From positions 1,688,032 to 1,752,031 of the forward strand of contig JAESIW010000207.1 of assembly GCA_016802295.1 (NCBI GenBank): a stretch of DNA of 64,000 bases. Direction: 5' to 3'. Position numbers and translations under genes: made by a program. Positions 9,689 to 21,009 of the stretch are shown here, piece after piece. Within the stretch, counting starts at the first letter, position 1. Every line of letters begins with the position of its first letter. Source of the stretch: Brachionus rotundiformis. Lineage: Eukaryota > Rotifera > Eurotatoria > Ploima > Brachionidae. Below the pieces are notes generated by a model. It was given only the letters and a program-made list of their open reading frames with translations, was not told the origin of the DNA and did no database searches.

Positions 9689-12600
9689 ATGCATTTCAAA
9701 TTTGTATTTCTATTCTTGATTAATTTTATAAATATTAAACTTTTAATAGCGCAAAGTAAGAATTTGATAAGATTTTGGACTTATTATCTTAATTGTTTCT
9801 ACCAAGAACTTCCATGGGCTTATACATTATATCCTTATGGGGAAGCTTATAATGATACAAAAACAGCACGTGACAAAGATTATGGCTCTGGTCTGATAGA
9901 CCTTCCTTTTAATATCACATTTATGGGTCATCGCTATGACCAAATATGGGTTCAGCACCCAGGATTTTTGACATTCCAACCAGACGCTAGATTTAGCCTT
10001 ACTCACACATGGCCTCATCCAAGCTATCCTGCCATAGATGATCCAATCTTTATAGCTCCTTTCTATTGTAGAATTGAGCTTGCAAATGACATGTACTTAA
10101 CAGGTGAGCTAGAACTTGATTTCTATCGAGACAATGATTATGGGCGTGTTTTGTGGAGGTATGTGGTCCGACCAGAGAATTATATAATGCCACCTCCGAA
10201 TGCTATCTTAGAAGGGGAAGAAAAAACAAAAAAACAAGCAGTTGACATGCTTAACATGGCTCAGGATCAAATAAGAGATTCGATATCTGGTGCTGAACAT
10301 TTTGTTGCCGAGTATGCTTTTGTGGCAACGTGGGGTAATGTCACATTTTTGGGCATCAGTGAACAAGATTTGAAAAAAAGACCAGTAAAAAATATTTGTT
10401 AATTTTAAAAAATAAATTAGAATATAAATTTTTAAATAGAGAAATTCTTATCAAGTAGTTCTAGTGACTGGCAAAGACTCAAATATGACTTTTGCCATTT
10501 TTAATTATGAAAAAATACAATGGGTTGCTTCGACTGAATACGGTGGCGACTCAAAGACTGGAATGAGTACAACCAATGGAGCCAAAATTGGTTTTAACAG
10601 AGGAAATGGCACAGAATTTTATCAAGTTTTGCCTTATAGCGATAATCCAAAAGAACTTATTAATATTCATTTAAACTCAAATGTAGACCATAAAGGTAGA
10701 TACATATTCCGTATTGATGAATGGATTCAACCAGCTGGATGCAAGAATGAATTTTCAAATGGATCATTGTTTATTTGGCCGTGGTTTGGTAACATGTTAG
10801 GTGGACAAGAAGTTAATATAACTGGTCCGTGCTTTGGATATCATCCTATTAAGGATTCGGACTATTTTCTTCCTTTTGGAAAAGTTTATTGTAGATGGGG
10901 CGATGATGACGAATCGCCCAAAACTGTGGCCGAAGTAATTACTATTTTAAGAGCCAGATGTGTAATGCCACAAATATACTATAATGGTAGAATTAATTTA
11001 TGGGTTTCGACCGATGGAGGAAGGACCTTTTTTTGGAAACATGAATTCAGCATTGTAGACCCCATTCGTTCTCCATCTAAAGTAGAATTGGTTGATGAAA
11101 CTGAATGGTATAAGCCACTGCCTAGATCAAATAAATTGGCAATTAGATGGAACAAAGAAGATTTAGGATGGTCAAGAAACGAGACTATAGATGTTCAATT
11201 ATTTGGTTATTATGAGGATGATGACGGACCTCATTGGGATTTTTTGCAGATTCTTGGTGATCGATTGGAAAATAATGGATTTTACGAATTTTTAGTGGAA
11301 AAAAATTGGGCAGTTGACCAGAATAGAGCTAGAAGGTATCGAATGGGAGCTGTGGCTGTCAGTTTGCTATCTGGAGGAACCGAAGAACCAAAGTAATATT
11401 CAAGCAGAATTTTAATTCATAATTTTATAAAATTAAATTGATTTTTAGACGTATTTGGAGTAAGCTACAACCATTAGGCTGGTGGAGATACAATGAAATG
11501 GAAATATACTGGGACAGACAGAAAATTTTACTTGGCAATAGTCGAGGCAGTAATTGGATGGAAGATCAGTGCAGATGGTGGCATGAGTATCAAAGATGGG
11601 ATAAATTTTGGATGTATGATTTGGAACGATGTCCGTGCACCATTCATTTTGCTGTATCAGACATTGGTCGCTGGGCACCTGATCCTGAATGTAATCTGGA
11701 TCGTAATATAAATGATCCTTCTAATTGCGAACTACACAAAGGCGCTGTTCATTGTGTGGTCAACATAAGACCTGCGTAATTAGTTTGTTTAATTAAAAGT
11801 TAAACTAGATTTTAAAAAAATTTTATTTAGAAAAAGCGGAGGAGGAAGTAGATGTTGTTACAATTTCCAGGGAAATTTAATGTATACAAATGACACTAGA
11901 TTTGGATCGACCAGTGATCGTTACCATATGTTTGGAATACCACCTTACAACACTTACGGCAGAGTTCCAGCATTATCTCACTATCTGAATGACAAAGTAC
12001 CGTACTATTTGTGCTGTGAATGGAGTAATTTGTGCGATTCTTATCTTTATGTAAGAGAAACATCTGACTGTAAAGGCTATTTATATCCAAAAACAGGTAT
12101 ATAATCAAAAAGATTAAAAGTCTATCTTAAAAATGAAAATATCTTGTCAAGCTGCCATCTATGGTGACCCTCATGTGATGACTTTTGATGGAAAAGACTA
12201 CACATTTAATGCAAGAGGAGAATTTAGGCTTTTAATTAGCACAAGGCATAACTTCATTCTTCAAGGGCGTTTTGAGCGACCACCAAATGCTTCATGTAAA
12301 ATATTAAATAATAATAATGACTAAAAACTTTAATTTATTTTTATTTTTTTTTTAAATAGATGCTCTTAATACATCAGGTGGACAAATAAATGCTACTCGC
12401 ATGACAGCTATTGTAGCTCGTGAAGACTTTAGCGATACCATTGAGGTAAGATCTAGAATTCATCCAAATCAAACATGGAGGTTTAAATGCGATTTGTACA
12501 TCAATGGTCACCAATGGTACATAAATTATACAGAGGAAAAGCTTCAATTTTTCAGAAGTTTGTTTTAAAAAGAACACTTAAAAAAACATTTTAATTTTAT

Positions 12601-14033
12601 TCAAATAGATGTGTCCATATTCAGTCCTTATAATGACCAACATATGTCCAATTTGACAATTATGTTCAATACAACTGGCGCTGGTGTCCAAGTATCTTGT
12701 GGTTATGGAATGATTCATCTTAAATTTTCGGCGCCTCCAATTATGTTTGTAATAAAAACAAAAATTAAATTAAATTTTTTGTACTAATTATCTTAAAGTA
12801 TGAGACAGAAGGCCTGCTTGGCTATTGGAATAATAATACTTTGGATGAATTTCGTACACCCGATGGTGTTATATTATCAATAGATAGCTCTCCAATGATA
12901 ATAAACAAAGAGTTTGGTATGAAATGGCGAATTGAGCACGCTGCTGATTCTCTATTTACTTACAGTGGCTCGTTGGCATTTGATAAGTTTCACGATCAGA
13001 AGGAAAATATTCACACTTGGATGCAGTTCGTGCCATGGTACACTTGGAATGAGCCAAATTTTCAATTTCCAACTGCACTACCGTTCAGTGAAAGCGAAAT
13101 GTTGTCTGTATGTGATGGTGATGAACAATGTTTGTATGATACCAAAGCTATGGGATCACTTGAGATCGGCGAATCAACCCGAGATGCACACAGATATTAC
13201 AAATTTTTACATGAAGTATTAAAACCAGGTTAATTATAGAAAATTATTTTTTTGAAAAAAATAAAAAAATTTTTTTCAAGTTAATTCTTGTGGAATAATT
13301 CCAATTAAAGGTGGTATTAGAAAAACCAATACAGGAAATTATTTAGCTGGATCCAGAATGACTGTTTCCTGCGAAAGACCCTATACTTTTAGAGGCTTTT
13401 CGGAGTTTATCTGCCATTGGAACGGCACTTGGCTTCCTGCTAACAATGTGCCTTTGAATGAGTTTGATGACTGGCCAAGATGTGAACGTAATTAACTTAA
13501 ATAAATTGGGAGCTTTTATTTTTAAAAACTTATCCATTTAGACATTCACATTACGGGAATAATTTGGTCATCAGTGGCTGTCTCTTCTTTAATAGTTCTA
13601 CTCTTTTTATTGGCATTAGGTTATCAGCTTATTTTTTCAAGAGAAAAGGCTCAAGAATATGTGGCAGATGAAGAAAAGTTGAAAAAATTATTTTATTTAA
13701 AATTAAATTATTAATTTTTTTTTAATTTAAAGACAATCTGTTCCAGTTGTCTATGATGATGAAGAGTTTGACAATCAAAACAACAATCACGGACTTTATT
13801 TGTAAAAATAATTATTTTTCAATTTTAAGTTAATTAATTTATTAAATAAAAAGCTCTGGTCAAAATGATGAAATCAATGATGAAGAAAATGAGAGATTCA
13901 TACCAATTAAAAAGCGGTATTTTTTTAATTGAAATTTTTAATTAAGTTTTAAATTAATAATTTCTTAAGAAACTCACTCGAACAAAATAATCCTCAATTT
14001 CAAAGAAAAATATCAGATTCAATTGTGGTTTAA
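9689..14033 (+). CDS. mesh: Mesh/SUSD2-like junction protein (NIDO-AMOP-VWD-Sushi-TM)
   Basis: Type I membrane protein like Drosophila Mesh, a septate-junction component of epithelia (human SUSD2 is related). Thirteen exons: 9689-10384, 10440-11392, 11449-11775, 11831-12096, 12152-12295, 12360-12557, 12609-12748, 12799-13228, 13281-13487, 13542-13677, 13733-13801, 13854-13916 and 13970-14033. They sum to 3693 nt, 1230 residues. The start is the ATG at 9689, since MHFKFVFLFLINFINIKLL is a signal peptide. Domains in order: NIDO; an IPT/E-set-like region (FIWPWFGNMLGGQEV); AMOP (CRWWHEY, CPCTIHFA, GRWAPD); VWD (YGDPHVMTFDGKDYTFN); one Sushi/CCP domain in exon 9; a transmembrane helix in exon 10 (WSSVAVSSLIVLLFLLALG); and an acidic cytoplasmic tail ending S-I-V-V, a possible class II PDZ ligand. 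The domain order matches Mesh exactly. Introns are 47-64 bp. Confidence 0.93.
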
Positions 14034-14143
14034 TTTTTTGTCCTTTTAATCTGTATATATATTAATCAAATTATTCTAATAAAACGAATTTAAAAAATAA
14101 ATATTTTAATATAAAGCATTAAATAAAATTTATTAAATAAATT

Positions 14144-15667
14144 TTAATTGAAAATTGAAGCCTTGACACTAGTTGCCTTTATTCCATAAGTTGGTGTGTC
14201 AAATATTTTCTTTCCCCAATCGGACAAAACTCCTTGTGTCCAAGTTGATTCAAATTGCTGATCTCCTTGAACCATGTTTAAAGCAGCCAAGCTTTGGTTG
14301 CAGTCATATCCATTTCCTTTGAATTCAATCTAAAATAACAATAACATTATTTTACTTTTGACCAAACCTGCCCATGACCATCCTAAGTAACCAATACTTC
14401 GTTCCTTACACACTCTTAATAAATCGTTTTTAGAGCTAGATAAAAATATTTTAATAATACTTCATTAAATCAAGATAGTCAATATCTGCCCACGAACAGC
14501 TTGGATGCTCAGGATGCTTATCGGCAAATTCACCAATTACCACAGGTAGACCAATATCATTTATTTTAGTCAAATGAACTCTAAATTGATAATCACCATC
14601 TAAATATAAAAATAAACTATTAATCCATTATTGAAGAAATTTACTATTGGTCTTCCATTGAACATATGTGTGTACCGAAAAGAGAATATTACCATTTCCA
14701 TTGTTTACTTTATCATGGAACATCAAATCAGGGCCATATTGGATCACGGCTTATTTTTGAATTAATAAAAAAATTCTTTAAAAAATTTTTTAATTTACCA
14801 TTTGGATCTTGCGCATAAGCTGGAGCATCTACGACAATTATGCCTTGCCAGCCTGCACTTCTTAGAATATTTATGGCAGTGAGATAAGCATTTTTCCAAA
14901 CTTTTTAAGAAAATCATTTTCAATTTTTTTGGCAAATATCTTAGAATTAGATTACCAGCGCCTGATGTACCCCACTCACTCTAAAAAAGCAATAACATTT
15001 TCAATCAATAATTAAGTTGAATAAAATAGCTAACCCATTCATTCGCAATGTTTATCATGACATATTTTTTATGCTTTTGGAACAAAGATAAATTATCCAC
15101 GAACCAAAGAGCACATTTTTTAAGCTCATTTGGATCATTGCTTCCAGTAGCATCATGCAACTCAACCATAGACACTAGACCAGCATTTTTGGCAGTAATG
15201 ATTATATTTTCCAAATGATTCAGGTTTAAATCATTATTTGAATGCTTCATTCTCCATTGAACTCTAACCGTATTAGCTTTATACTCAGCTATTTTGCTTA
15301 AACTCTTCAAAGCAAATGATCTAGACCAATTGTCCCAATCAGCGTGAGCACTATTGACTCCTCTAATCAAAAATGGTTTTTGGTTAGCGTCCAAAATTTG
15401 TGTTCCACTAATGCAAAATGTTCCATGCGAGCAAGCATTTCCGGTTTGACCGCTAGTTAGCCCAGGAGCTCTGGTAGTTGTTGTTGTGGTACTTTGGACT
15501 GAAGAGGGCTTTTGGCATTGTGAATACCAAATATCGATATAAACACAAACAAGACCTGATGCACAGACAGTGCCCCCTGTGTGAGCGGCACCTCCACACT
15601 GTCCCCATTCCGCTATCTGACCAGATAAAATATTAACAAAAGAAAGCGCTATTAAATATTTGAACAT
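14144..15667 (-). CDS. Secreted GH5 (subfamily 8-like) mannanase/cellulase with N-terminal CBM1
   Basis: Predicted extracellular endo-glycanase. Seven exons, with the first at about 15040-15667 (ATG at 15665-15667) and TAA at 14144-14146; introns are about 50-60 bp. Domains in order: a signal peptide (MFKYLIALSFVNILSG); a CBM1 at residues 20-51 with the fungal-type EWGQCGG...C...WYSQC pattern; a Thr-rich linker (STTTTTTRAPG); and a catalytic GH5 barrel opening FLIRGVNSAHADWD. Further GH5 marks are ANTVRVQW, LVSMVELHDATG, the acid/base Glu in MINIANEW, ILFSVHTY, the nucleophile Glu in VVIGEF, and GYLGWSWAGN. This set is closest to bacterial GH5_8 beta-mannanases as I know them, but substrate (mannan or cellulose) cannot be settled by eye. 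A fungal-type binding module on a bacterial-type catalytic domain in an intron-bearing animal gene is unusual. Confidence 0.9.
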
Positions 15668-15706
15668 TTTTAATTTTATAAAAAAAAATTGATTATTTTC
15701 ATAAAC

Positions 15707-15714
15707 AATTTATA
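15707..15714 (-). promoter_or_regulatory. TATA box of the GH5 gene
   Basis: On the minus strand TATAAATT lies about 40-47 bp before the ATG. That leaves a 5' UTR of only some 15-20 nt, matching the spacing at the two small ORFs nearby. Confidence 0.5.
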
Positions 15715-16112
15715 CTATTTGATAGTTGATACAATCAAAACAAGTTTTTTTTTGTCAAGTTCAAAGCACATTTAGATTTCTCAATTTGGAAATTTTTCAC
15801 GATTTTTAACTTATCAATTTTAGTTTATATTTTATCTCAGACTTTATTTGTATTTAAACTAAGTTATTATTTAGCATTAAAATTCAACATTATGTTTTAT
15901 TTAATCAATTTTCAACGCCAAAAATTAATTTTAAAAATTAAAAGTCTAAAATTGGTTACCAATATCAAATTGTTTTTTTTTAAATTGATTTAAAACTCAC
16001 AACTAATTAGTGTAAAGAATCATAAAAAATAGCATTTTTGGAAATAAATGGATGAATTAAAATAAGTATTACTTTTTGTTTGGTTTACCATTGAAGCATA
16101 GATGCAGCTTCT

Positions 16113-16120
16113 TATAAATA
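16113..16120 (+). promoter_or_regulatory. TATA box of small ORF 1
   Basis: TATAAATA begins 51 bp before the ATG at 16164, in a local setting (CTTATAAATAAGG) more GC-balanced than its surroundings. A start of transcription about 30 bp downstream would leave a UTR of about 20 nt. Confidence 0.55.
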
Positions 16121-16163
16121 AGGCTTATCTTACTATTGATCATTCAAACAATCAATAAAAAAA

Positions 16164-16367
16164 ATGAGTTTTCAATCAACCGGATTCAAAATTCCAACCA
16201 ATTTGCCATATTCATTTGCCTCAGCTGGCTATGTTCCTTCACGTTTTGTTAACTCCCCTCCAGGTACCTACACAGCCAAATACCAAGGACTAATCTTGGG
16301 GCCTAACACAATTTTGCACAAGTCCGAACTGAACCTATCTTATGAAGTAACTATCGAACATGACTAA
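16164..16367 (+). CDS. Small protein of unknown function, 67 aa
   Basis: A 67-codon ORF starting MSFQSTGFKIPTNLPYSF and ending SYEVTIEHD. No family is recognised. It has no signal peptide, transmembrane helix or cysteine, and is rich in Ser, Pro, Tyr and Leu. Three features argue that it is real: a good TATA box at the right distance, an A-rich leader directly before the ATG, and codon content visibly less AT-biased than the flanks. It lies head to head with the GH5 gene and about 260 bp upstream of a second, similarly organised tiny ORF. It could be a lineage-specific structural or secreted-by-other-means peptide; transcription evidence would decide. Confidence 0.55.
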   Translation: MSFQSTGFKIPTNLPYSFASAGYVPSRFVNSPPGTYTAKYQGLILGPNTILHKSELNLSYEVTIEHD

Positions 16368-16569
16368 ATTTTTTCTTTGAAATTTTTAATAAAATTCTAC
16401 AATAATAGCTTTCAAAGTTTATCTATTTTTTAAATTATATTTGAATCTAATTCACTCTAGGTGTATCTTATTTTGAATATAAACCAAATATTTTTATAAA
16501 TTTTATAAATTCTGTTTGAAATTGGTGAATATGTTTAGCAAGCTTGATTGACTCTAAGGCGATATCCAA

Positions 16570-16578
16570 TATAAATAG
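16570..16578 (+). promoter_or_regulatory. TATA box of small ORF 2
   Basis: TATAAATAG begins 56 bp before the ATG at 16626, nearly the same spacing as for small ORF 1. Confidence 0.5.
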
Positions 16579-16625
16579 AAAGCAATTAATAGTCATAAAT
16601 AAAAAGCAATAAAACATAAACATCA

Positions 16626-16751
16626 ATGTATATACCAAGACCATTGGCGCACACGTTTCCAAATCCATTTATTGGCTATGGAATATTTTTTTCGAATTAT
16701 GGTGGGGCTTATCCAGGAGCTGTTTCAGGACGCTTTCCAGGTTCTTTCTAA
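16626..16751 (+). CDS. Small Pro/Gly/aromatic-rich protein, 41 aa
   Basis: A 41-codon ORF beginning MYIPRPLAHTFPNPF and ending SGRFPGSF. It is rich in Phe, Pro, Gly and Tyr, with GYGIFFSNYGGAYPGA in the middle. No family is recognised and there is no signal peptide. A TATA box at the expected distance and a clear rise in GC over the ORF support it. The aromatic/Gly composition recalls structural or cuticle-type peptides, but that is only compositional. It shares a general SAGYVPSRF / GGAYPGAVSGRF flavour with small ORF 1, too weak to call paralogy. Confidence 0.45.
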   Translation: MYIPRPLAHTFPNPFIGYGIFFSNYGGAYPGAVSGRFPGSF

Positions 16752-17732
16752 AAGAATCGAATATCTTACTTAAATGAATGCGATTTTATATTAAAATTAA
16801 CTAATTAGAAATAAAGTTTTATCTAGAAATCTTGATTTTTTTAAAATAATTTATGTAATTAGCCACTGTACTAGATCTTATCATTTTTTGAATTTAACTT
16901 ATTCATTGTCTTTTTTATGCCAAAATTTTGACAGATACTTTACATAAAATTAAATTGAGCATTATTAAAAATTCTAATGATTCTAATGTATATATTTTAA
17001 ATATATAAATAAGTGATTTTTTAAATATTTCAAATATTTATTAATTTCTTACTAACAAACAATTTGATTATTCAATTTGATTAGAAAATAAACTAAATTC
17101 TTTTTTTTTAAATTGGAAAAAAGATTTTGTAATTTGGGTAAATATAATTTATTTACAAATGCTTAAGTTTTAAATTTCATAATTATTAAATATATTCAAT
17201 AAATTTTACAAATGATAAAAATAATTTAAGCTAAAAAGCAAATTTACACTAAAATAATTATTTTATTTTTAATAACTAACTTTTTTGTCCACTATAACTA
17301 ACCATGGGAAATATAGAACTGAGGCTCAGTTCTAATTTGAAAAAAAATATTTAAAGATAGTTTTAAATTCATAATCTTTAACCATTATTATTTTCTTTTA
17401 CTTAAAAATGAGAATAATAAACAGTTAAGTCATTGGTCAATATGAACTGGTATAACATAACATTTTTACCAAAGAGGACAAATCACACATAAATTCAAAT
17501 AAAAGATTTTGATTTTAAATTAAACTAATTTTATTCAATTATATAAGAGAAAAAAAATATTTTTAAAAAATGTCATCATTCGTATAAAAGAAAATGCTTA
17601 GAAACAAAAAAAAATAATTTTGTAATGTTTTTTGTTATATACAAAATTAAAATGTCATAATTTAAGCTTGATAAAATAAGCTTATCAGTACTCCTGAGAT
17701 TGGAATGAATACAATCATTAATATTATCTAAA
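16752..17732. other. Intergenic, AT-rich
   Basis: Roughly 1 kb including the presumed 3' UTR of the fasciclin gene. The only local feature is a GC-richer patch near 17280-17330 (CTCAGTTC inside). No gene was seen. Confidence 0.4.
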
Positions 17733-20195
17733 TTAAGCCATAAAAATTACATATAAAAATCCAAAACAAATAGTTAAAAAACTAGTCTCTAATTTAAACG
17801 CATTATTCAAATTATTCAGTCCATAATTTGGTAAATTATTATTTAACAATGGTTCTTCGATAACATAAGCACTCGAGTACAGACCAGAGAAGTCATTTAA
17901 AATCTTGGCTTTTGAATTATCAGTCCATTTGGACACAAGACCACTTTGGTCTTTGGTCAATGTCAAATCTTGTCCCAGCAAGTTTCTACATATCAAGTCC
18001 TGATACTGCGAATTGCTCGATTGTATCAAATTGCTTTGTAAGTTCTGGTCCATACAAATATGTCTGTACAATAGGTTTCTCTTTTTCTCGGCATCATTTG
18101 AATTGAACACTTCCTGGTAACGAGCCAATGCTTCATTAGTCGGAATAAAGAGAGTGTATTTTTTTTCAGGCTGTTTGAGATCATTGAATATTCCAGTGCT
18201 TCTCAGGGCATCAACAAACTGGTTGAATGCCGGCTGATTTGGCATGCTTTGTGATGAGTATCTTTCTAGCAAGATAGTTATGTCCGCAAGAGAGGTAGTG
18301 GTCAAAGCTCTGTCCACAATGTGCACTACTCCGTTGCTGACTCGGCTATTTCCGTTCACAATTCTGGCCCTTATTGCCTCATTGCCAGTCAAATGTAAAG
18401 TAACCTGATTCATGGTACCTGTGCTGTCCTGAACCACTTTAGCGGTCAGCACAAAATTTGGATTCATTGTTGAATAGCTCTGAGAGTTCTGGAACACTGA
18501 TTCGTCATGATCTGTATAAAAAACCCTATTGGCATTGTTGTCTACAATTATGTGATTGGAAAGCAGTTCTTCAATAGCTGACACATTGTTCATTATTTGA
18601 TCCTTAATGCCGATCAAGGCTGCATCATTTGGCGCCAATATGGTCATGTACTTAAAGTTAGGATCTGTGTTAAATTGGTTCTGTTGCAGTTGGTTTGACG
18701 CTTGATTTTGGAACATGTTAAATGAGTTGTTCATTGCGGAATTGCTGGCTCCTATTTGTCGTTTGCCCATATTTCCCATGTTCAAGTTTTGACTTGGTGT
18801 TTGATCCATCAATTGTCTGTATTTTTGACTTCTGTCCACAAGTGACCTGAATGTGCTCAATTCCTGTACATTGGATATTTCCTGGTAGGCATTGCGGCCC
18901 GGTATTCCCAGCACTGTGTCCACCAAGTGTATTACTCCACTGGCACAGTAGATATTTCTGTAATTTGGCAAAATTCTGCCCTTTACATGGCCAATGCTGA
19001 CCTCAATTACATCTTGACCATTGCTTCGGTAATGCTTGGTAACTATTGGCAAGCCAGTGTCACTCATCACAGTCGGATTATGGTCATCAAGATAATAGTC
19101 AAACAATATTTGATTGGACACACGGTGCGACTTGAACAACTGGTCAAACAAAAATGTGTCATTGTTGAGCTTTTCCCTGTCATTAAACTTGCTCATGGCT
19201 GAATCAATTGGCAAAAAATAAGTATTCGGACCATATGCATTGAGGACATTTTTCAAATTTTCATTTCCCATTCGGAAAGACTGGGCCGCTCGGGCGACCC
19301 AATAGTTCAAATTTTGTGCCAAGCCAGGCACGTCATTGTCATTCAACAAAACCAAAAGACTCTTGTCATAGAACCTTGGATACTCATTTATTAGATAGAC
19401 TATTCCATTGCTTAATTCAAACATGTCCAAGACCATGGCATAGTTTAGAAAGAAGACCTCGTCATATGGCAATTTGGTGGATATGGGCGAATTGGAGCCT
19501 GTTTGCGCTGTGCCAGTATTGGCGTACATGTCATATGCTGATGAGTCGTTTCGCTGTTGAGTATTCATGCTATTTTGGCCAAGCTGAGGGCTGTATGTGG
19601 TGGCCAGTGGGTACACAGCCTGACGCTTTTGCACCACCTGACTGCTTTGAGTACCTGCCAAATCTCTATTGAAGAGGTAAAAGTTTTTAACTGTTTTCAG
19701 AGTAAGTCTCGGCTTGTAGCCAAGAGTTTTGGGTATATTTTTGTCATTGAGGTCTCTCAATCTGTCCAAATTGAGCCTTTCCACCACAACCAAATTTTCC
19801 AGATCGTTTTTGATCACAGACATGTCATTTGGTATCTGAGTCAATGCTTCATTGACGGGAACAAACACAGTTAAACCATTGACTCCTGCCCGGCCTCCGA
19901 CTTGATTAGTCGAGGACAACACATTGGCCAAGCTTTGCACGGTCAGCTGTGAGACTCGATCTACCAATTCGCCAAAACGAGTCGTTCTCGTGTTAGACTT
20001 GATAAATTGGTATATTGTTTTGTCACTCAAGCTGTTTGTTTGCTGCATGGGCTGTTGGTTTTGTTGCTGTGGAAATTGCTGTTGCTGCTGGTTTTGCTGA
20101 TTAAATCCCGGATTGAATTGCTGATAGGACAATGGGACCAGGACTAGCAGAATACTCGGTAAGAGCATGTTGTTGGGCCGAAGATCAATTCTCAT
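17733..20195 (-). CDS. Four-FAS1 fasciclin/periostin-type surface protein
   Basis: Cell-surface or matrix adhesion protein in a single exon of 820 codons. The N-terminus has a hydrophobic signal (MLLPSILLVLVPLSY after ten leading residues, so the second ATG at residue 10 may be used). A Gln/Asn-rich stretch (residues 27-55) follows. Four FAS1 repeats come next, at about 70-270, 290-435, 450-645 and 665-795. They are marked by the family's FVPVNEAL, FLPIDSAM, ILAPNDAAL and LFIPTNEAL boxes, and by the GVIHLVD and GVVHIVD second motifs. The end is hydrophobic (FLTICFGFLYVIFMA) with no tail, as in a GPI-attachment signal. A T-rich AG (TTTTTTATAG) about 13 bp before the ATG could be a 5'-UTR splice acceptor. 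Ligand and tissue cannot be read from the sequence. Confidence 0.92.
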   Translation of the reverse strand: MRIDLRPNNMLLPSILLVLVPLSYQQFNPGFNQQNQQQQQFPQQQNQQPMQQTNSLSDKTIYQFIKSNTRTTRFGELVDRVSQLTVQSLANVLSSTNQVGGRAGVNGLTVFVPVNEALTQIPNDMSVIKNDLENLVVVERLNLDRLRDLNDKNIPKTLGYKPRLTLKTVKNFYLFNRDLAGTQSSQVVQKRQAVYPLATTYSPQLGQNSMNTQQRNDSSAYDMYANTGTAQTGSNSPISTKLPYDEVFFLNYAMVLDMFELSNGIVYLINEYPRFYDKSLLVLLNDNDVPGLAQNLNYWVARAAQSFRMGNENLKNVLNAYGPNTYFLPIDSAMSKFNDREKLNNDTFLFDQLFKSHRVSNQILFDYYLDDHNPTVMSDTGLPIVTKHYRSNGQDVIEVSIGHVKGRILPNYRNIYCASGVIHLVDTVLGIPGRNAYQEISNVQELSTFRSLVDRSQKYRQLMDQTPSQNLNMGNMGKRQIGASNSAMNNSFNMFQNQASNQLQQNQFNTDPNFKYMTILAPNDAALIGIKDQIMNNVSAIEELLSNHIIVDNNANRVFYTDHDESVFQNSQSYSTMNPNFVLTAKVVQDSTGTMNQVTLHLTGNEAIRARIVNGNSRVSNGVVHIVDRALTTTSLADITILLERYSSQSMPNQPAFNQFVDALRSTGIFNDLKQPEKKYTLFIPTNEALARYQEVFNSNDAEKKRNLLYRHICMDQNLQSNLIQSSNSQYQDLICRNLLGQDLTLTKDQSGLVSKWTDNSKAKILNDFSGLYSSAYVIEEPLLNNNLPNYGLNNLNNAFKLETSFLTICFGFLYVIFMA

Positions 20196-21009
20196 TATAA
20201 AACTCTATAAAAAATAAATTTTCTTTATTAATTTTAAGAACTATGGTTAAGTGCGTGCTTCATGGCAAAAAATAATATAAATATATAAATTTTTTTTTAT
20301 TTTTTTGATGAATTGGAAATTATTTAGTCTTTTTTGGACACCTGTTTAAACTTAAGACCGTTTTTAAACTTTTTTATGTGTCAAAATTGTTTATCATACT
20401 TAATCTCTCTCTCTCTCTCTTTTTCCATCGGCTTAATAATCTTAGTCCAAACATTCAGTTTGATTATAGCAAAATGCTGGTCTTGTCACGACACACTATT
20501 TCCTATTTGTGCTGGACTTTAATTACATTTCCGTGACGATTTAATGTTAAAATTTGTTTGATTATACTGTCAAAAAATTTCCAACTCTTGGACAAATAAG
20601 TTCAAGATTAGTTTTTAAATGGCGATTCATGGTTAGATGAATAAATTAGAATTTTTAATTAGGTTGGATGGCCAATTGGATGCTTGTCCAGCCCCTAAAA
20701 TGACAAACATTAGCACGACATCATGTATTGTGATTGCCCGGAGGATATGAACAAAATTTGTCAGCCCAAGTGGATGGTTATCCAACCGCGGGCACTTCAC
20801 AAATGATTATTTATTGTCGTGTTTCCCACTTACTGGTATGACAAGATAGCAATAATTAATCAACATTTTTTTAATTAATTTTTCTTTTATTATAAAACAA
20901 ATTAATTAGAATTAAGAGAGCTTTTTAATTAAATTATTCTTTTTGAACTTTAGAGACTGACCATTTGATTAAAAATAGAAAATGAATTTACATTTAATTA
21001 AATTATTTG

